Shown: positions 11,054 to 20,795 of the stretch, one piece after another
Numbering within the stretch: the stretch's first letter is position 1
Layout: each line of letters opens with the position of its first letter
Source of the DNA: Chara braunii
Taxonomy: Eukaryota > Streptophyta > Charophyceae > Charales > Characeae
Length of the DNA stretch: 34,815 nt
Direction: 5' to 3'
Assembly (NCBI GenBank): GCA_003427395.1
Contig: BFEA01000079.1
Location: 1,218,823 to 1,253,637 of the forward strand
Program-made: the position numbers and the translations under genes
The notes under the pieces: model-generated
The model's database searches: none
What the model saw: the letters and a program-made list of their open reading frames with translations, nothing else
Told to the model about the DNA's origin: nothing

Positions 11054-12550
11054 ATGGGAAATATAGCTGGCAGAGGAGCGGAACAGCAAGTGAATCCAGT
11101 CACGACTGAGGAAAACCGATCAAGAATACGAGACTCGGTGAGTCGCTGTTACGATGAAGGAGTGTGCCTAGATGACATACATCTGGGAGAAGTAATTGAA
11201 GACGAAGGGGGTAAGCGTTTTGTTGTAAATGAGTTGATGAACAAGGTAAGAGACGAATGGTTAAAAGAGAGGTTTGTTATTGTAACCTTCCAAGGCGAAG
11301 CCCGTAGCCTCACGAGACCGGTCAAGGAGGATCTGATTTGGGCGTATGAGGATGGTTGGACAGCCAGGCGGTTATTTCACCCGGACAACAGACGTGGGAG
11401 GATAAAGTTTGAAGGTCCTAATGTCGTATCCTACGTTGCAAAAGCAAAGGAGATTGCGGATTGGCTCATTCAAGAAGGGGAGTTGAAGATCAAACTGGGC
11501 ACAAAGGAGTACAAGGTGTTGTTCAAGCCACGTCTGTCTCAGCACGAACTACAAAAAGTCAGGCTCCAAGAGGCAGAGAGGAAATTCTGGATCATGGCTC
11601 TAAGGGTCCCGTTGGACGCCTACTTCTACCTAAGGAGTGCGGTAAAGGGCATGTTCGGTGAAGTGTTAGAAATGCACAACCCGGAGTATGAGAAAGACAG
11701 GCCAAGACTCATGAATGTCAAATTCGACATGCCGTCTGAGTCAAGAGGCAACATTGATGACGAGCTAGTGATAGAGTCACCTCAAGGAGATCGCTGGAAA
11801 GTGGATATAGTTTCACCGTATACGGATTGCTGCAGAAGGTGCAAATGGTATTACCATACGGAGGAGTCCTGCCCTCGTCGTCAGAACGAGGAGGGCCGCA
11901 GAAACAACGACAAAAGGCAAGGGGGTCACAGGGCAAGATTCCAGGAGTTTTTGACAAACCAGGGAGTGGAAGCGGTGCAGAGCTCGAGAAACGGACCAGA
12001 CGCTGACCAGCAGATGAGACACTCGCAACAACAATCGAGACAGGCTCGCCAGCAAGAAAGACGAGCACATGCGAGCCATGAACATGTGGAGTCAGCTATA
12101 CAGCAATACGGTCCCAGTGCATCGGGTCAAAGGTCCCTCCTCAGAGAGGGTGCCCAAGTGCAATGTACACCTCACCACAGAGAGTACCAGGACTGGAGGG
12201 GGGATCAAATATGGAGGGGGGATCAAATATGGGGAACGATGAACGTACAAGCCTCAGGCCAGGCATCACTGCCCCTGTGGCAGCCAAGAGAGGGGTGGCC
12301 AGACCAGAACGCAGAAGAACTGCACAGAGAACCGGTCAGAGACAGAGGATTCGCGGGGGGCCCGGCTCATCCAACGTGGCAAGATAACTACGAACACAAC
12401 TCCCTACCGGACGTAGGAGTGTTCTATCAACATCAACAAGGCACAGGAAGTGGATGGGGGCCTGGTTCGGGACACGGGTTTATTGAGCACCCCCAACCCA
12501 GATACCCATCAGCGACATATGATTGGAGGCAGCTCGCCCCTCCTCCGTAA
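11054..12550 (+). CDS. ORF1 of LINE copy 2, N-terminal and zinc-knuckle part (open, 498 aa)
   Basis: This is the longest unbroken ORF1 piece in the window. It aligns along the N-terminal 250 residues with copy 1, including the WLKERFVIVTFQGEARSL and VKEDLIWAYEDGW segments, which I tentatively liken to DUF4283. The CX2CX4HX4C zinc knuckle is at 11831-11872. A hydrophilic, Gln/Arg/His-rich linker follows and contains an exact tandem duplication encoding WRGDQI twice (about 12194-12229). The frame ends at TAA 12548-12550. The conserved C-terminal region continues in another frame from about 12800, so an indel lies in the poorly conserved linker. The expected role is binding of element RNA in the ribonucleoprotein. 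Confidence 0.8.
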   Translation: MGNIAGRGAEQQVNPVTTEENRSRIRDSVSRCYDEGVCLDDIHLGEVIEDEGGKRFVVNELMNKVRDEWLKERFVIVTFQGEARSLTRPVKEDLIWAYEDGWTARRLFHPDNRRGRIKFEGPNVVSYVAKAKEIADWLIQEGELKIKLGTKEYKVLFKPRLSQHELQKVRLQEAERKFWIMALRVPLDAYFYLRSAVKGMFGEVLEMHNPEYEKDRPRLMNVKFDMPSESRGNIDDELVIESPQGDRWKVDIVSPYTDCCRRCKWYYHTEESCPRRQNEEGRRNNDKRQGGHRARFQEFLTNQGVEAVQSSRNGPDADQQMRHSQQQSRQARQQERRAHASHEHVESAIQQYGPSASGQRSLLREGAQVQCTPHHREYQDWRGDQIWRGDQIWGTMNVQASGQASLPLWQPREGWPDQNAEELHREPVRDRGFAGGPAHPTWQDNYEHNSLPDVGVFYQHQQGTGSGWGPGSGHGFIEHPQPRYPSATYDWRQLAPPP

Positions 12551-12636
12551 GACAGGGGGCTGCAAGCACCGGATCTGCTTAGAAGGGAAGACAGCGGGAA
12601 ATCATTCAGAAGACGGCAAAAAGGTTACAGAACAAT

Positions 12637-13536
12637 ATGGGATGGCCAGAAGGAAGACAGTTGGAGAGGGAAGGGGGAAAGCTCCCAGATGTGGAGGCCA
12701 GCCCCCTCCCAACCGTTCCCTACGGTCCGAGAGGAAGAGGAGGTTGCGGGAGGGAGAGAGGCATCAGTGTACCAGCCAAACGCCACGAAACTCAGGGAAG
12801 AACTGAATGCGAAGAACATGACTGTGGCAAATCAGTGGCTTCGTCGGTGGAGAGCTCTGCAGGATCGGGCCAAAGAGTGGCAAGTAGACCAAAGGAGACA
12901 ATCGACAGGAGTAGAAGGGCGGATGCTGTCAAGAGGAATCAGATGGAAACTGTTCAAAGATGTCTGGCTCCACTTCTATGCACGCATACGGAGAAAGGTG
13001 CGTTCTTCCTAACTACAACAGACACAGAAGGATTCCCGCAAATCCCCTTAGAGGAGGTAGGGCGGTCCCCCACTCCAGCCAAGATCCTGGAGTGTACCAG
13101 AAGGTTGTATGGGACACACGTCCCGGTCAGGCTCATTCCGCATTGCACAATGGCGAGTATCCTGTGCGAGTCTGTGCAAGGATTCAAGAAAATTTATTTC
13201 CCCTTGCTGGACGCATGGATCACTCCGGAAACAGAGGGTCTGCTGGCTCAAGGCGGCATTAGGTGGTTCCACATGGACGTCATTCTCCCTGGTATCTCTG
13301 CGCTGGCGCTGTTGAACATCAACGAAAAGTTGTTGGTTGAGGAAAATCTACATTCAAATTATCTCGTGTCTCGGCTAACGGAAGAATGGAGGTCGAGCTC
13401 GCACACCAGCTCCTCCAGGGCCAACTCGGAGCAGCAGCGATCAAGGGGCAACTCTGGCAGCAGGGCACACCAGGTGGGCCAGGATCCATCCCGCATCCAA
13501 TCAAAGGCGGGTGACGGTCAACAACATGATGGATAA
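12637..13536 (+). pseudogene. ORF1 of LINE copy 2, C-terminal part in shifted frame
   Basis: This frame carries the conserved ORF1 C-terminal region. The match to copy 1 starts around CGKSVASSVESS (about 12825) and includes RNQMETVQRC, VPVRLIPHCTM and ESVQGFKKIYFP. About 20 residues present in copy 1 are missing near HMDVILPGIS (about 13280). The frame is one base out of phase with the upstream ORF1 part, so it is most likely the separated C-terminus rather than a separate gene; the 12637 start is only the open edge. It ends at TAA 13534-13536 and overlaps the ATGs of ORF2 at 13526 and 13529. Confidence 0.7.
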
Positions 13537-16500
13537 GATCAGGGCAGTAACCTGGAACGTAAGGGGTATCGGGGACACGAATGGTAGAGAGAAAAGGAGT
13601 CGGTTAAAATCCTGGCTGCATGAATGGAGGGCAAACTGCATAATATTGCAGGAAACTAAGCTTAGCGAGGCTAAGCTGAGTGGGATGGCGACATGGTGGG
13701 ACGGGCCGCAGGTATGGGCCCCGGCGCGGAAAACCAGAGGAGTGGCAATCCTATTGCACCGAGACCTCTAAGCCTGCGTAATAGAAGCGGAAGCGGACCT
13801 GTGGGGCAGATGGGCATGGATGAAGGTTCTAGTGGCCAACGAAGAGTGGGTGTTCATGACAATCTACGCCCCGACGGTCGTGAGTGAAAGAGCGAAGTTT
13901 TTCAGCCGATTGCTGCAGCACATCCCAAAAACGGAGAAGTTGCTGATAGGTGGAGACTGGAACCTGAGCCTGGATGAGGCACTGAGGATAGGCTCCCCAC
14001 AAGCAGGCAGGAGAGATGCTCAGACCCTGCTGGAGCTGAGCGAGGAGCTAGACTTGGTAGACCCCTTCCCAGCCCTCAACCAAGGAGACCTGGGGTACAC
14101 CTGGTACTCTCATCTGCACAGAGACAGACAACAAATTACTAGAAGAAGGCTGGATTTCTTCCTGCTCAGCGAACTCTCATAAGACCAAGTCACAATGGTA
14201 CGAGCCTCTTGCAGTCCGCTGTCGGATCACAAACCAGTTGTTGCTGATCTTAGACTAAATCAGAACGTCTCAAGGGGAAAGGGTTTCTTTCGCCTGAATA
14301 GTCAGGTGCTAGAGGAACCCGGCGTGGGTGAGTGGGTAGCCAAACACATGGACAGTTGGGGGCGTGCGGAACCACTATTTGACTCAAAGGCACAGTGGTG
14401 AGACGGCGGGATAGCGATTGTCTCCGGTGTCCTGGATGTCATCTCTAGGATCATAGCAAGAGAGAGGAACAGGAAAAAAGCGGACTGTAGGAGAAAAGTG
14501 GAGGAAGTTGAAGAACGCATGGAGGGTCATCCCATCTCACTGATGGTTTGGGCAACAGAAAGGGAACGACGTTTAAATGAGTGGGACAAGATTCAAAAGG
14601 AAAAGCAGAGGCGATGGTCCGAAATCCTAAAGGTAAAAGGGATCGAGTCGAATGACAAGATCTCAAGGGAGACCTTCCAAAGACTACTGCCGAGAAGGAC
14701 ACAGACTTGAATGGTTGAGTTACGTCACTCGTTCGTCCAGGCTGCACCTGTGGCCAAATCTGCTTCAGGCATGCTGCAGTATGCGAGAATGTACTACGCG
14801 GACATTCTCACCTCCAAACGTCCACTAGACAACGCGCACACAGACCTCTCCTCCACATCGGACATGTGGGAGGACACCACAGTGAAACTGCCAATTACCG
14901 CTCGGTTGGACCTCGACAGACCGCTCACAGTGGAAGAAGTGAAGCAAACCCTCAAGTGCATGGCAAAGGGGAAGTCCCCCGGGGTTGACGGCCTGCCGGT
15001 TGAGTTTTACATCGCCAACTGGTCGGCGTTCGGCTCTGCATTGGTGGACCTCTACAACGAGGTCCTAGTGGGAGGGAAATTAGGGAAGGGCATGACACAT
15101 GGTGTCATCTCAGTTCTGTTCAAAAAGGGGGACAAAGCCGAAGTCCGGAATTGGAGACCAATTTCCCTCCTGAACGTCTCGTACAAAATACTGGAGAAGA
15201 CCTTGGCGCGCAAAATGTCGAGGTATTTACCATAGTTGGTGGAGAGGGACCAGGGGGCGTTTGTGCAAGGGAGATCCATCTTCAGCAACATTGTGTCCGC
15301 TATCGACGCATTGGAGTTAGTTCAGACAGAGAACCTGAACATGGCGGTCCTCCTCCTTGATTTGGAGAAGGCATATGATAAAGTGGGGTGGCCATTTGTA
15401 CTTACCACACTAAGAAGAATGGAATTTGGGGAAGGTTTCTGCGCTTGGGTAGTAGCCATGTACACATACTCTACCTCTGCCGTCATGATTAACGGACATG
15501 TGTTGAAACCGTTTCCACTGTCGAGATCACTGCGACAAGGGTGTCCGCTTGCACCGCTTGTCTTCGTCCTGCAACTCGAGGTACTTCTTAACAGGATTCG
15601 TAGGCACGCGGAGATAAGAGGTTTGCACCTGCACACGGGAGAGGAGTGCAAGGTTAAGGCTTTAGCAGATGACTTGTTGGCATTAAGCGAAAACACAGTA
15701 TCATCGTTGGCGGCGTTGAAGACGGTCATGTTGGAATACTCCGCACTTTCGGAAGCTACCGTGAACTGGAGTAAGTCGGTGTATCTCCTCCCAACCCAAT
15801 TTGTACTTCCGGTAGAGTGGGGTATGAGAAGAGTGTTGACGGGGGAAGAAGAGAGATTCCTGGGTATACTCATTAGCCTGGAAATAGAAGCTTCGTCGCA
15901 GGGGCTCCTTCTGCAGCAGCGTATTTCAGCCAAGCTCAGATTATGGGGTACGACATCATGATGGCACTTATCCCTACTGGGTAGGGCGTTGGTTGCAAAC
16001 GTGGCCCTGTTCTCAATCCTGTGGTTTGTGTCCACAGTGAGAGAGTTAGCAGCAGGAGTAGTCAAGGCGGTACAAAGACTGGTTGCCCGCTTCATATGGA
16101 AGCCCCGGGCGAAGATCTCTGAGGGGTTCATATCCAAGGTTGCGCTGGATACGCTCTGCTTCCCTCGCTCAAAGGGCGGCCTTGGTCTAGTGGACCCATC
16201 TCGTAGAAATCAGGCGCAATTACGGAATTGGGTGGCCAAGATAGCCAATATGAGGTCAAGGGATCACTGGGTATCGATGGCGGAGCAAATCCTGATGGGC
16301 GAATGGGGCATGAGCAGACCACAGGATGTCTGGGCATGTTTTTTCATGCCCTCATTTCAAAAGAAAAAGCTCAAATCCAAGTTATGGGAACCGATCAGAA
16401 AGGCCTGGAGCAGGCTCCCGCCAGACATGCAGAAGCAGCCATCCACCAAGGAGGAAGTGCTGTTACAACTCCTGTTTGAAAACCCAGCGATCATGGACCA

Positions 16501-17803
16501 AGACGGACAGCCACTCAAAGCGGATGGTTCCTTAGGTTCGTTCGAACAAGCATGGATCAAATGAGGTGTTGTTTGTATCTCAGACATCTAGTCAAGCCTG
16601 CAGGGTGGTTGGAAGCCCCTGGGAGAAATCAAGGAACCCCTCAGGGGTCTGCAGAGAGTGGAAGCCCACTGGAAGGTACTGGTGGAAGCTATACCTCAAG
16701 ACTGGCTACAACTCCTAGGACCTGAAGGAGTAGACCCAGTTGGCAAGTGGTACGTGCCAAATCAGGAAAGGGAACAAAACACCTTGTGGAAAGTCCTGGA
16801 CATCCTACCCAGCGGCTTCAGACGTGTCGAAAAGTGGAGTTGTGAGAGAGCAACGAATACGTTGTGCCTGACGGGATTAGAAACGATTCAACTGTGGGAC
16901 AATCCTGCGCAGGCCAGGGTCCTGGCAACAAGAGGAAAGAGGCCAACAGATAGACTGTACACTTGGGTAGGTGGGGTACCTCTTACCCAACTTTGTATTG
17001 ATCCAGCAGCCTGGAACTGGTCGCCCAAGTCGGAGGAGGAAACCGAATTATGTCTTGAGAACTACTCAGTAACTCAGGGTTACCAGCAACTCAGTCACAA
17101 GTTGAAGACCCCGACGCAAGTTGCTATCCCTCGGTGGCAGGCGGTGTGGAATGAGGATCTAGCCGGAGCAGAGAAGGACTTTGAGAGGCTTTGGGAAACT
17201 CTGACATCCCTTCCAAATGGAAAACAAATCAGAATCTTGTGGATGATCTCCCTGATGGTGTCCCCGTCTGCGGTCTGGCTCGTAAGCAGGGGCATGGAAG
17301 TAAACCTTGCATGTACACGCTGTCGGTGGTCTTTCGAATCGACCAGACATCTATGGTGGAACTGTCCCGCGTCCCAACGCATTTGGAACTGGTGGGCTTA
17401 CCATTGGAAAGAGGTGGGAGGACAGGGAGTAGAATGGTCAGAAAGGTGGACGCTGTTGGGTTTTCTCCCACCACACATCGAAGGGCATCGAGGTTGGGGC
17501 TACATAGCACAGGTGGTTCGGGGTCTGCTATGCGAAACCATTTGGAAAGACAGAAACAGATCCAGGTTTGAGGGCTGACCTTTCGCTGATTTGGAGACCA
17601 AAAGGCACATCGAGCGGGGGCTGAAGCATGCCATATGGGCGGATTGGAGAAGCAAAGCAAAATCAGGGAGAGGGAACAGGGAACAACTGAAGTGGTTTCG
17701 GCTTACTTGGGCACAAGTCAGTCACCTGGTAACAATCCACCCGAGAAAGGACTTGGTCTTCTTAGATTGGTTCCTAGTAACGCCGCCAGCGAGTAACCCG
17801 TAG
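13526..17803 (+). pseudogene. ORF2 of LINE copy 2: EN-RT with nine stops and one frame
   Basis: Two ATGs (13526, 13529) open an ORF2 that aligns with copy 1 throughout. Features in order are EN (TWNVRGIGD, QETK, GDWN near 13951, SDHKP near 14224), RT (KGKSPGVDGL, GRSIFSN, LDLEKAYDKVGW, RQGCPLAPL), an intact ADD at 15665-15673, and the zf-RVT-like CX2CX8HX4C at 17312-17365. The whole 4.28 kb stays in one frame. Nine stops interrupt it: 13769, 14180, 14399, 14708, 15233, 15959, 16562, 16589 and 17576. Most replace Gln, Arg or Trp of the sibling copies, as expected for C-to-T or G-to-A transitions. At 15959 a small local insertion precedes the stop. The protein cannot be made intact, but the frame preservation suggests a young copy. 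Confidence 0.87.
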
Positions 17804-18300
17804 TCAAGTAGGAGTAGGGAGACACCAGGGCACTCGGTGCGGTAGAGCCGTAGTGGGCATTCTGGGAGAGTGCCTCTAGAGCTGGTAGAACCAGGACACT
17901 CGGTTTTGTAGGGCCGCGGTGGGCCACTAGGAGAGTGACAGTAGAATGGGACAGTTGTCCTCTGGGCCGAGTTAGTCCCAAGCTAGAGTAGTGGCTAACT
18001 TTTACTTTGTGTAGAATTCTTATTCGTCCATTTTGAACCGTTTCACTACGAGTTCGGTATTGATGTGTTCAGGGCAGTAGTGTAGCAAAAGTAATATGAA
18101 ACTGCAAGAATCCAAAGTCAGGCTCGGGCATGAAACTGTTCGTACAGAAGTTAAATTAGTGCATAGGTTGTACTCTGCAATGGCAAGAGTATCCGCAAGT
18201 CTCCTACCTGTAAGCTAAGCTGACTGATGCGGTCAGATACATCCAGGTTGAATTGTGAGGTCCCCGGCCTCGTTTCGCATTATTAATGAATTACTTTTGC

Positions 18301-18347
<47 letters not shown>
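17804..18347 (+). promoter_or_regulatory. 3' UTR, terminal hairpins and 42-nt poly(A) of LINE copy 2
   Basis: A segment of about 65 nt is duplicated in tandem: CCAGGGCACTCGGT...GGGAGAGTG at about 17825 and CCAGGACACTCGGT...AGGAGAGTG at about 17891. Terminal hairpin 1 is CTGA (18220-18223), loop CTGATGCGG, TCAG (18233-18236). Hairpin 2 is GAGGTC, CCC, GGCCTC (18257-18271). The A tract runs 18306-18347; its last five A belong equally to the 13-mer T2. Confidence 0.75.
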
Positions 18348-18348
<1 letters not shown>

Positions 18349-18355
18349 AAGAACC
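18343..18355. repeat. Target-site copy T2, AAAAACAAGAACC
   Basis: This is the second of three identical 13-mers. It lies exactly between the A tail of copy 2 and the 5' end of copy 3. In the proposed history it is both the displaced 3' target copy of LINE 1 and the 5' target copy of LINE 3. Confidence 0.75.
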
Positions 18356-18688
18356 GAGTTTGGAAGTTGAACGGGGGACGGGTGCGAAGCGGCGCTAGCG
18401 CTGGTGCGGAACGCACTCGGTCCTAGCTCCGCCCGCCTTCGGCGGGCCTAGCCGGCGGCGATGGCTCTTGCGTAGAACCATTCGGCGTAGTCTGGCTGAC
18501 TCAATGCTTTCGTGTTGACGAAAGCCTGTGGCGGTGGCCATAGCAGAGTCTTTCAGCGGCTGGAATTTTCTTGGTGTCCGTCCTTCCGAGTCGGTTTTGA
18601 TGTGGGAAGTTTTTTTTTGGGTTCTTCGTGCTTTAGTTAGCGGCTTCGCTACGCTCTCTGAGGGTGACGTGGATCTTGTTTGCTAGTC
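18356..18688 (+). promoter_or_regulatory. Short 5' UTR of LINE copy 3 with perfect hairpins
   Basis: The leader starts GAGTTTGG and reaches GAACGGGGGACGG, recalling GGAAACGGGGGAGCGG at the same distance in copy 1. It contains the palindrome GCGCTAGCGC (18392-18401). It also has a perfect 7-bp hairpin, GCCCGCC, TTC, GGCGGGC (18431-18447), and a perfect 8-bp hairpin, GCTTTCGT, GTTG, ACGAAAGC (18506-18525). Such structure could affect translation or promoter activity; no known element is recognised. Confidence 0.6.
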
Positions 18689-20795
18689 ATGGAAGTCGTT
18701 CATACCCCTCCGGGGGCTCAAGAAATGGGAGCTCAAGGCGATAGAGCTCAAGTCCCGAATGACAACGCATTTGAAGAAGATCGGGTGAGGGAGATGGTTA
18801 GAGCATGCTACGAAGATGGTATCCTTCCGTCGAGTATTGATGGAGGCATAATGGAAGTGAATGGCAGGGAAGTAACTTTTGTGCTGAATGATTCGATTGA
18901 TGGTTTGAAGATGAAGTGGTTAAAAGCTAGGACGGTGACGGTGATTTTTCGTGACGGGGCAAGGTTCCTTCCAAGGAGAGTTAAGGAGGACGTTATTCGT
19001 GCGTATGAGGACGGTTGGATGAGAAACGACACCTTTGGAGCGAATTTTAAATGAGGGCGGATTAAGGTGGAGTCTCCAAACGTGGTTTCTTATGTGTCAA
19101 GGGCACAGGTTATTACCGATTGGATGTTAAACAAGAAGTCTGACTTTATTGACTTAGGAGTAGTCACCTACCGTACGGAATTCAAACCCTGGATGACCAG
19201 GGCGGAGCTTCGAGATTGGAGAATGACAGTTGATGAGAAGATCTTTTGGGTTGTTTTGGTTGGTGTTCCATTAGATGAGATGGTCTTCTTGCGAGACCAC
19301 GTGGAAAGGGCAATTGGGATAATTGTGAAGGCCCATATACTGGAAGCTATGAGACTGACCCTAAATTGGTCAACCTGTGGTTTGACATCGACTCAAGCAG
19401 GAAGAACTTTATAAAAGACAAGATCCGGGTCAAAACCTGTCAGGGGGACTTAATGGAAGTGAAGTTGGCATGTGTGGACAGTGAATGGTGCAGAAGATGC
19501 TGTACCTTCTTCCATACGGAGGACACCTGTAGGAGATCTGCAAGGAGAAGTCAAGGGGTGTGTGCTCCTAGCAACCCACAGGGGTCTTCAGCCTCAAGCG
19601 GAGGAGTCCCTCGCCCACCATATCAAGGTCCGCTTCCAGCGCCAGGAGCAGCCACCCAGCAAGCCTCCGGGGCGGGTACCAGTAGTACGGCGCCACCTGG
19701 AGTTCCAGCGGACACCGTTCTCCGGGCCAATCCTATCTTTTCCCCTTTCCTCCAGCAGCCGAGTGGGGGGGGAGGAGTTCTGCAACCATCTCCGATCGAC
19801 TCAACTATCAATCCTGCGTGGGCATCATACCTGCAAGGAATCCCGCCTCATCCATTCTTGCATCATCAACAAGGCCTCTCTATGGTCGATCCACTCCTGA
19901 ATGCAAGCCCATCAGTCGTCAATTTCCATGCCTTTGCCCCTTGGATGTACGGGCAGGGGGGAGTGCCACATGCCTTGAATCAAGGTGGGGGCCTTAATCC
20001 CCTAGTTCAACAATCATCGTCCCCGGCGGGGGGTTCAACTTCTCAGGCGGGTAGCCGTGTGCGGGGAGAATCTCCCGGGAAAGCACGACGATTAAGTGAA
20101 GGCATGGGAGTTGATATTCCAATCGATGAACCATTGGCCGAAGCCTCGCATAGCTCTGAAGGTTCTTTCCGATCTGCGGCTCAAACCCCTTCGGGGGCCT
20201 CAGGTAAACGCAAATCTTCGAGAGCCCGCATGGTTGCTCTTTCGAAGGGTCAGTCTAGTGTGGAAGCGAGACTTCTTCCGTTCGCCATCTCTGCGATTAG
20301 GGATTCATTCTGGGTTGTTGCTTGGCTTGGTCTGGATGGGATCCCCTTGATGTTTAACATGTCCTGCCCTGAATCCCCGATGCCCAGTGCTACTGAAAAG
20401 TTAGCCTATTCTCTCTTTCAGGGCAAGCTTACCCTGCGACTCATTGCAGACGTATCTATGCCCCGCTTTCTGGTCAATATTGCAGGAAGCTGAGTGAAGA
20501 TCTTTGCCCCTCCCTTTTTTATGTTCGTTTTGCGATGGGGCAAGTCGAATTGTTGGAGAAGGAAGGTCTCCGGTTAGAGGCAAAGAAACCGAAACTTCGA
20601 CGAATTAGAGTGGCTACAAATACGACGGACGAATTCCTTCACGAACTGAACTCTAAATTGGGCAAGGATAAAAAACTCGACCCGCCGTTTCTGAAATGAG
20701 CTTTGCTCGAGCCCTGGCCACAACCTGGGGCAGTCTTGACTGGTTCAGTCCAGATCCAATCGCCTGGATCGCTGCCCATGAATGGGCAGACTTAA
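18689..20795 (+). pseudogene. ORF1 of LINE copy 3, disrupted
   Basis: The first ATG is at 18689. The N-terminal part aligns with the ORF1 of family A (WLKARTVTVIFRDGARFL, VKEDVIRAYEDGW). TGA 19052 replaces an expected Arg. A frameshift near 19345 moves the rest to another frame, which carries the CX2CX4HX4C zinc knuckle at 19489-19530. A long Pro/Gly/Ser/Gln-rich linker follows (about 19560-20200). Then comes the conserved C-terminal region (SPMPSATEKL, LRLIADVSM), broken by TGA 20491, a frameshift near 20505 in a T run, and TGA 20696. The frame closes at TAA 20793-20795 and overlaps the ORF2 ATG by 14 nt. The family role is RNA binding. Confidence 0.78.

Larger units (their letters stand above)
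9824..18342 (+). mobile_element. LINE copy 2 (family A), nearly full length, dead
   Basis: The copy follows the A tail of copy 1 directly. It has a 5' UTR (9824-11053), ORF1 in two frames (11054-13536), ORF2 (13526-17803), a 3' UTR and a long pure A tract (18306-18347). No copy of the 13-mer lies at its 5' edge, which fits insertion into the A tail of copy 1. Its leader is shorter than that of copy 1: the shared GGTAATCCC...CTGAGGTAA phrase lies only about 90 nt from the left edge, against about 860 nt in copy 1. It may therefore be truncated within the 5' UTR. The long unbroken A tract suggests a fairly recent insertion. Confidence 0.8.

Noticed and set aside
13526-17803. Alternative genetic code or programmed stop readthrough in ORF2
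   Set aside because: All three stop codons occur, at positions differing between copies, and TGG, CGA and CAA are used normally elsewhere; decay by transitions explains it.
18306-18347. Poly(A) of a processed pseudogene
   Set aside because: It directly follows the LINE 3' UTR with conserved hairpins, so it is the LINE's own tail.
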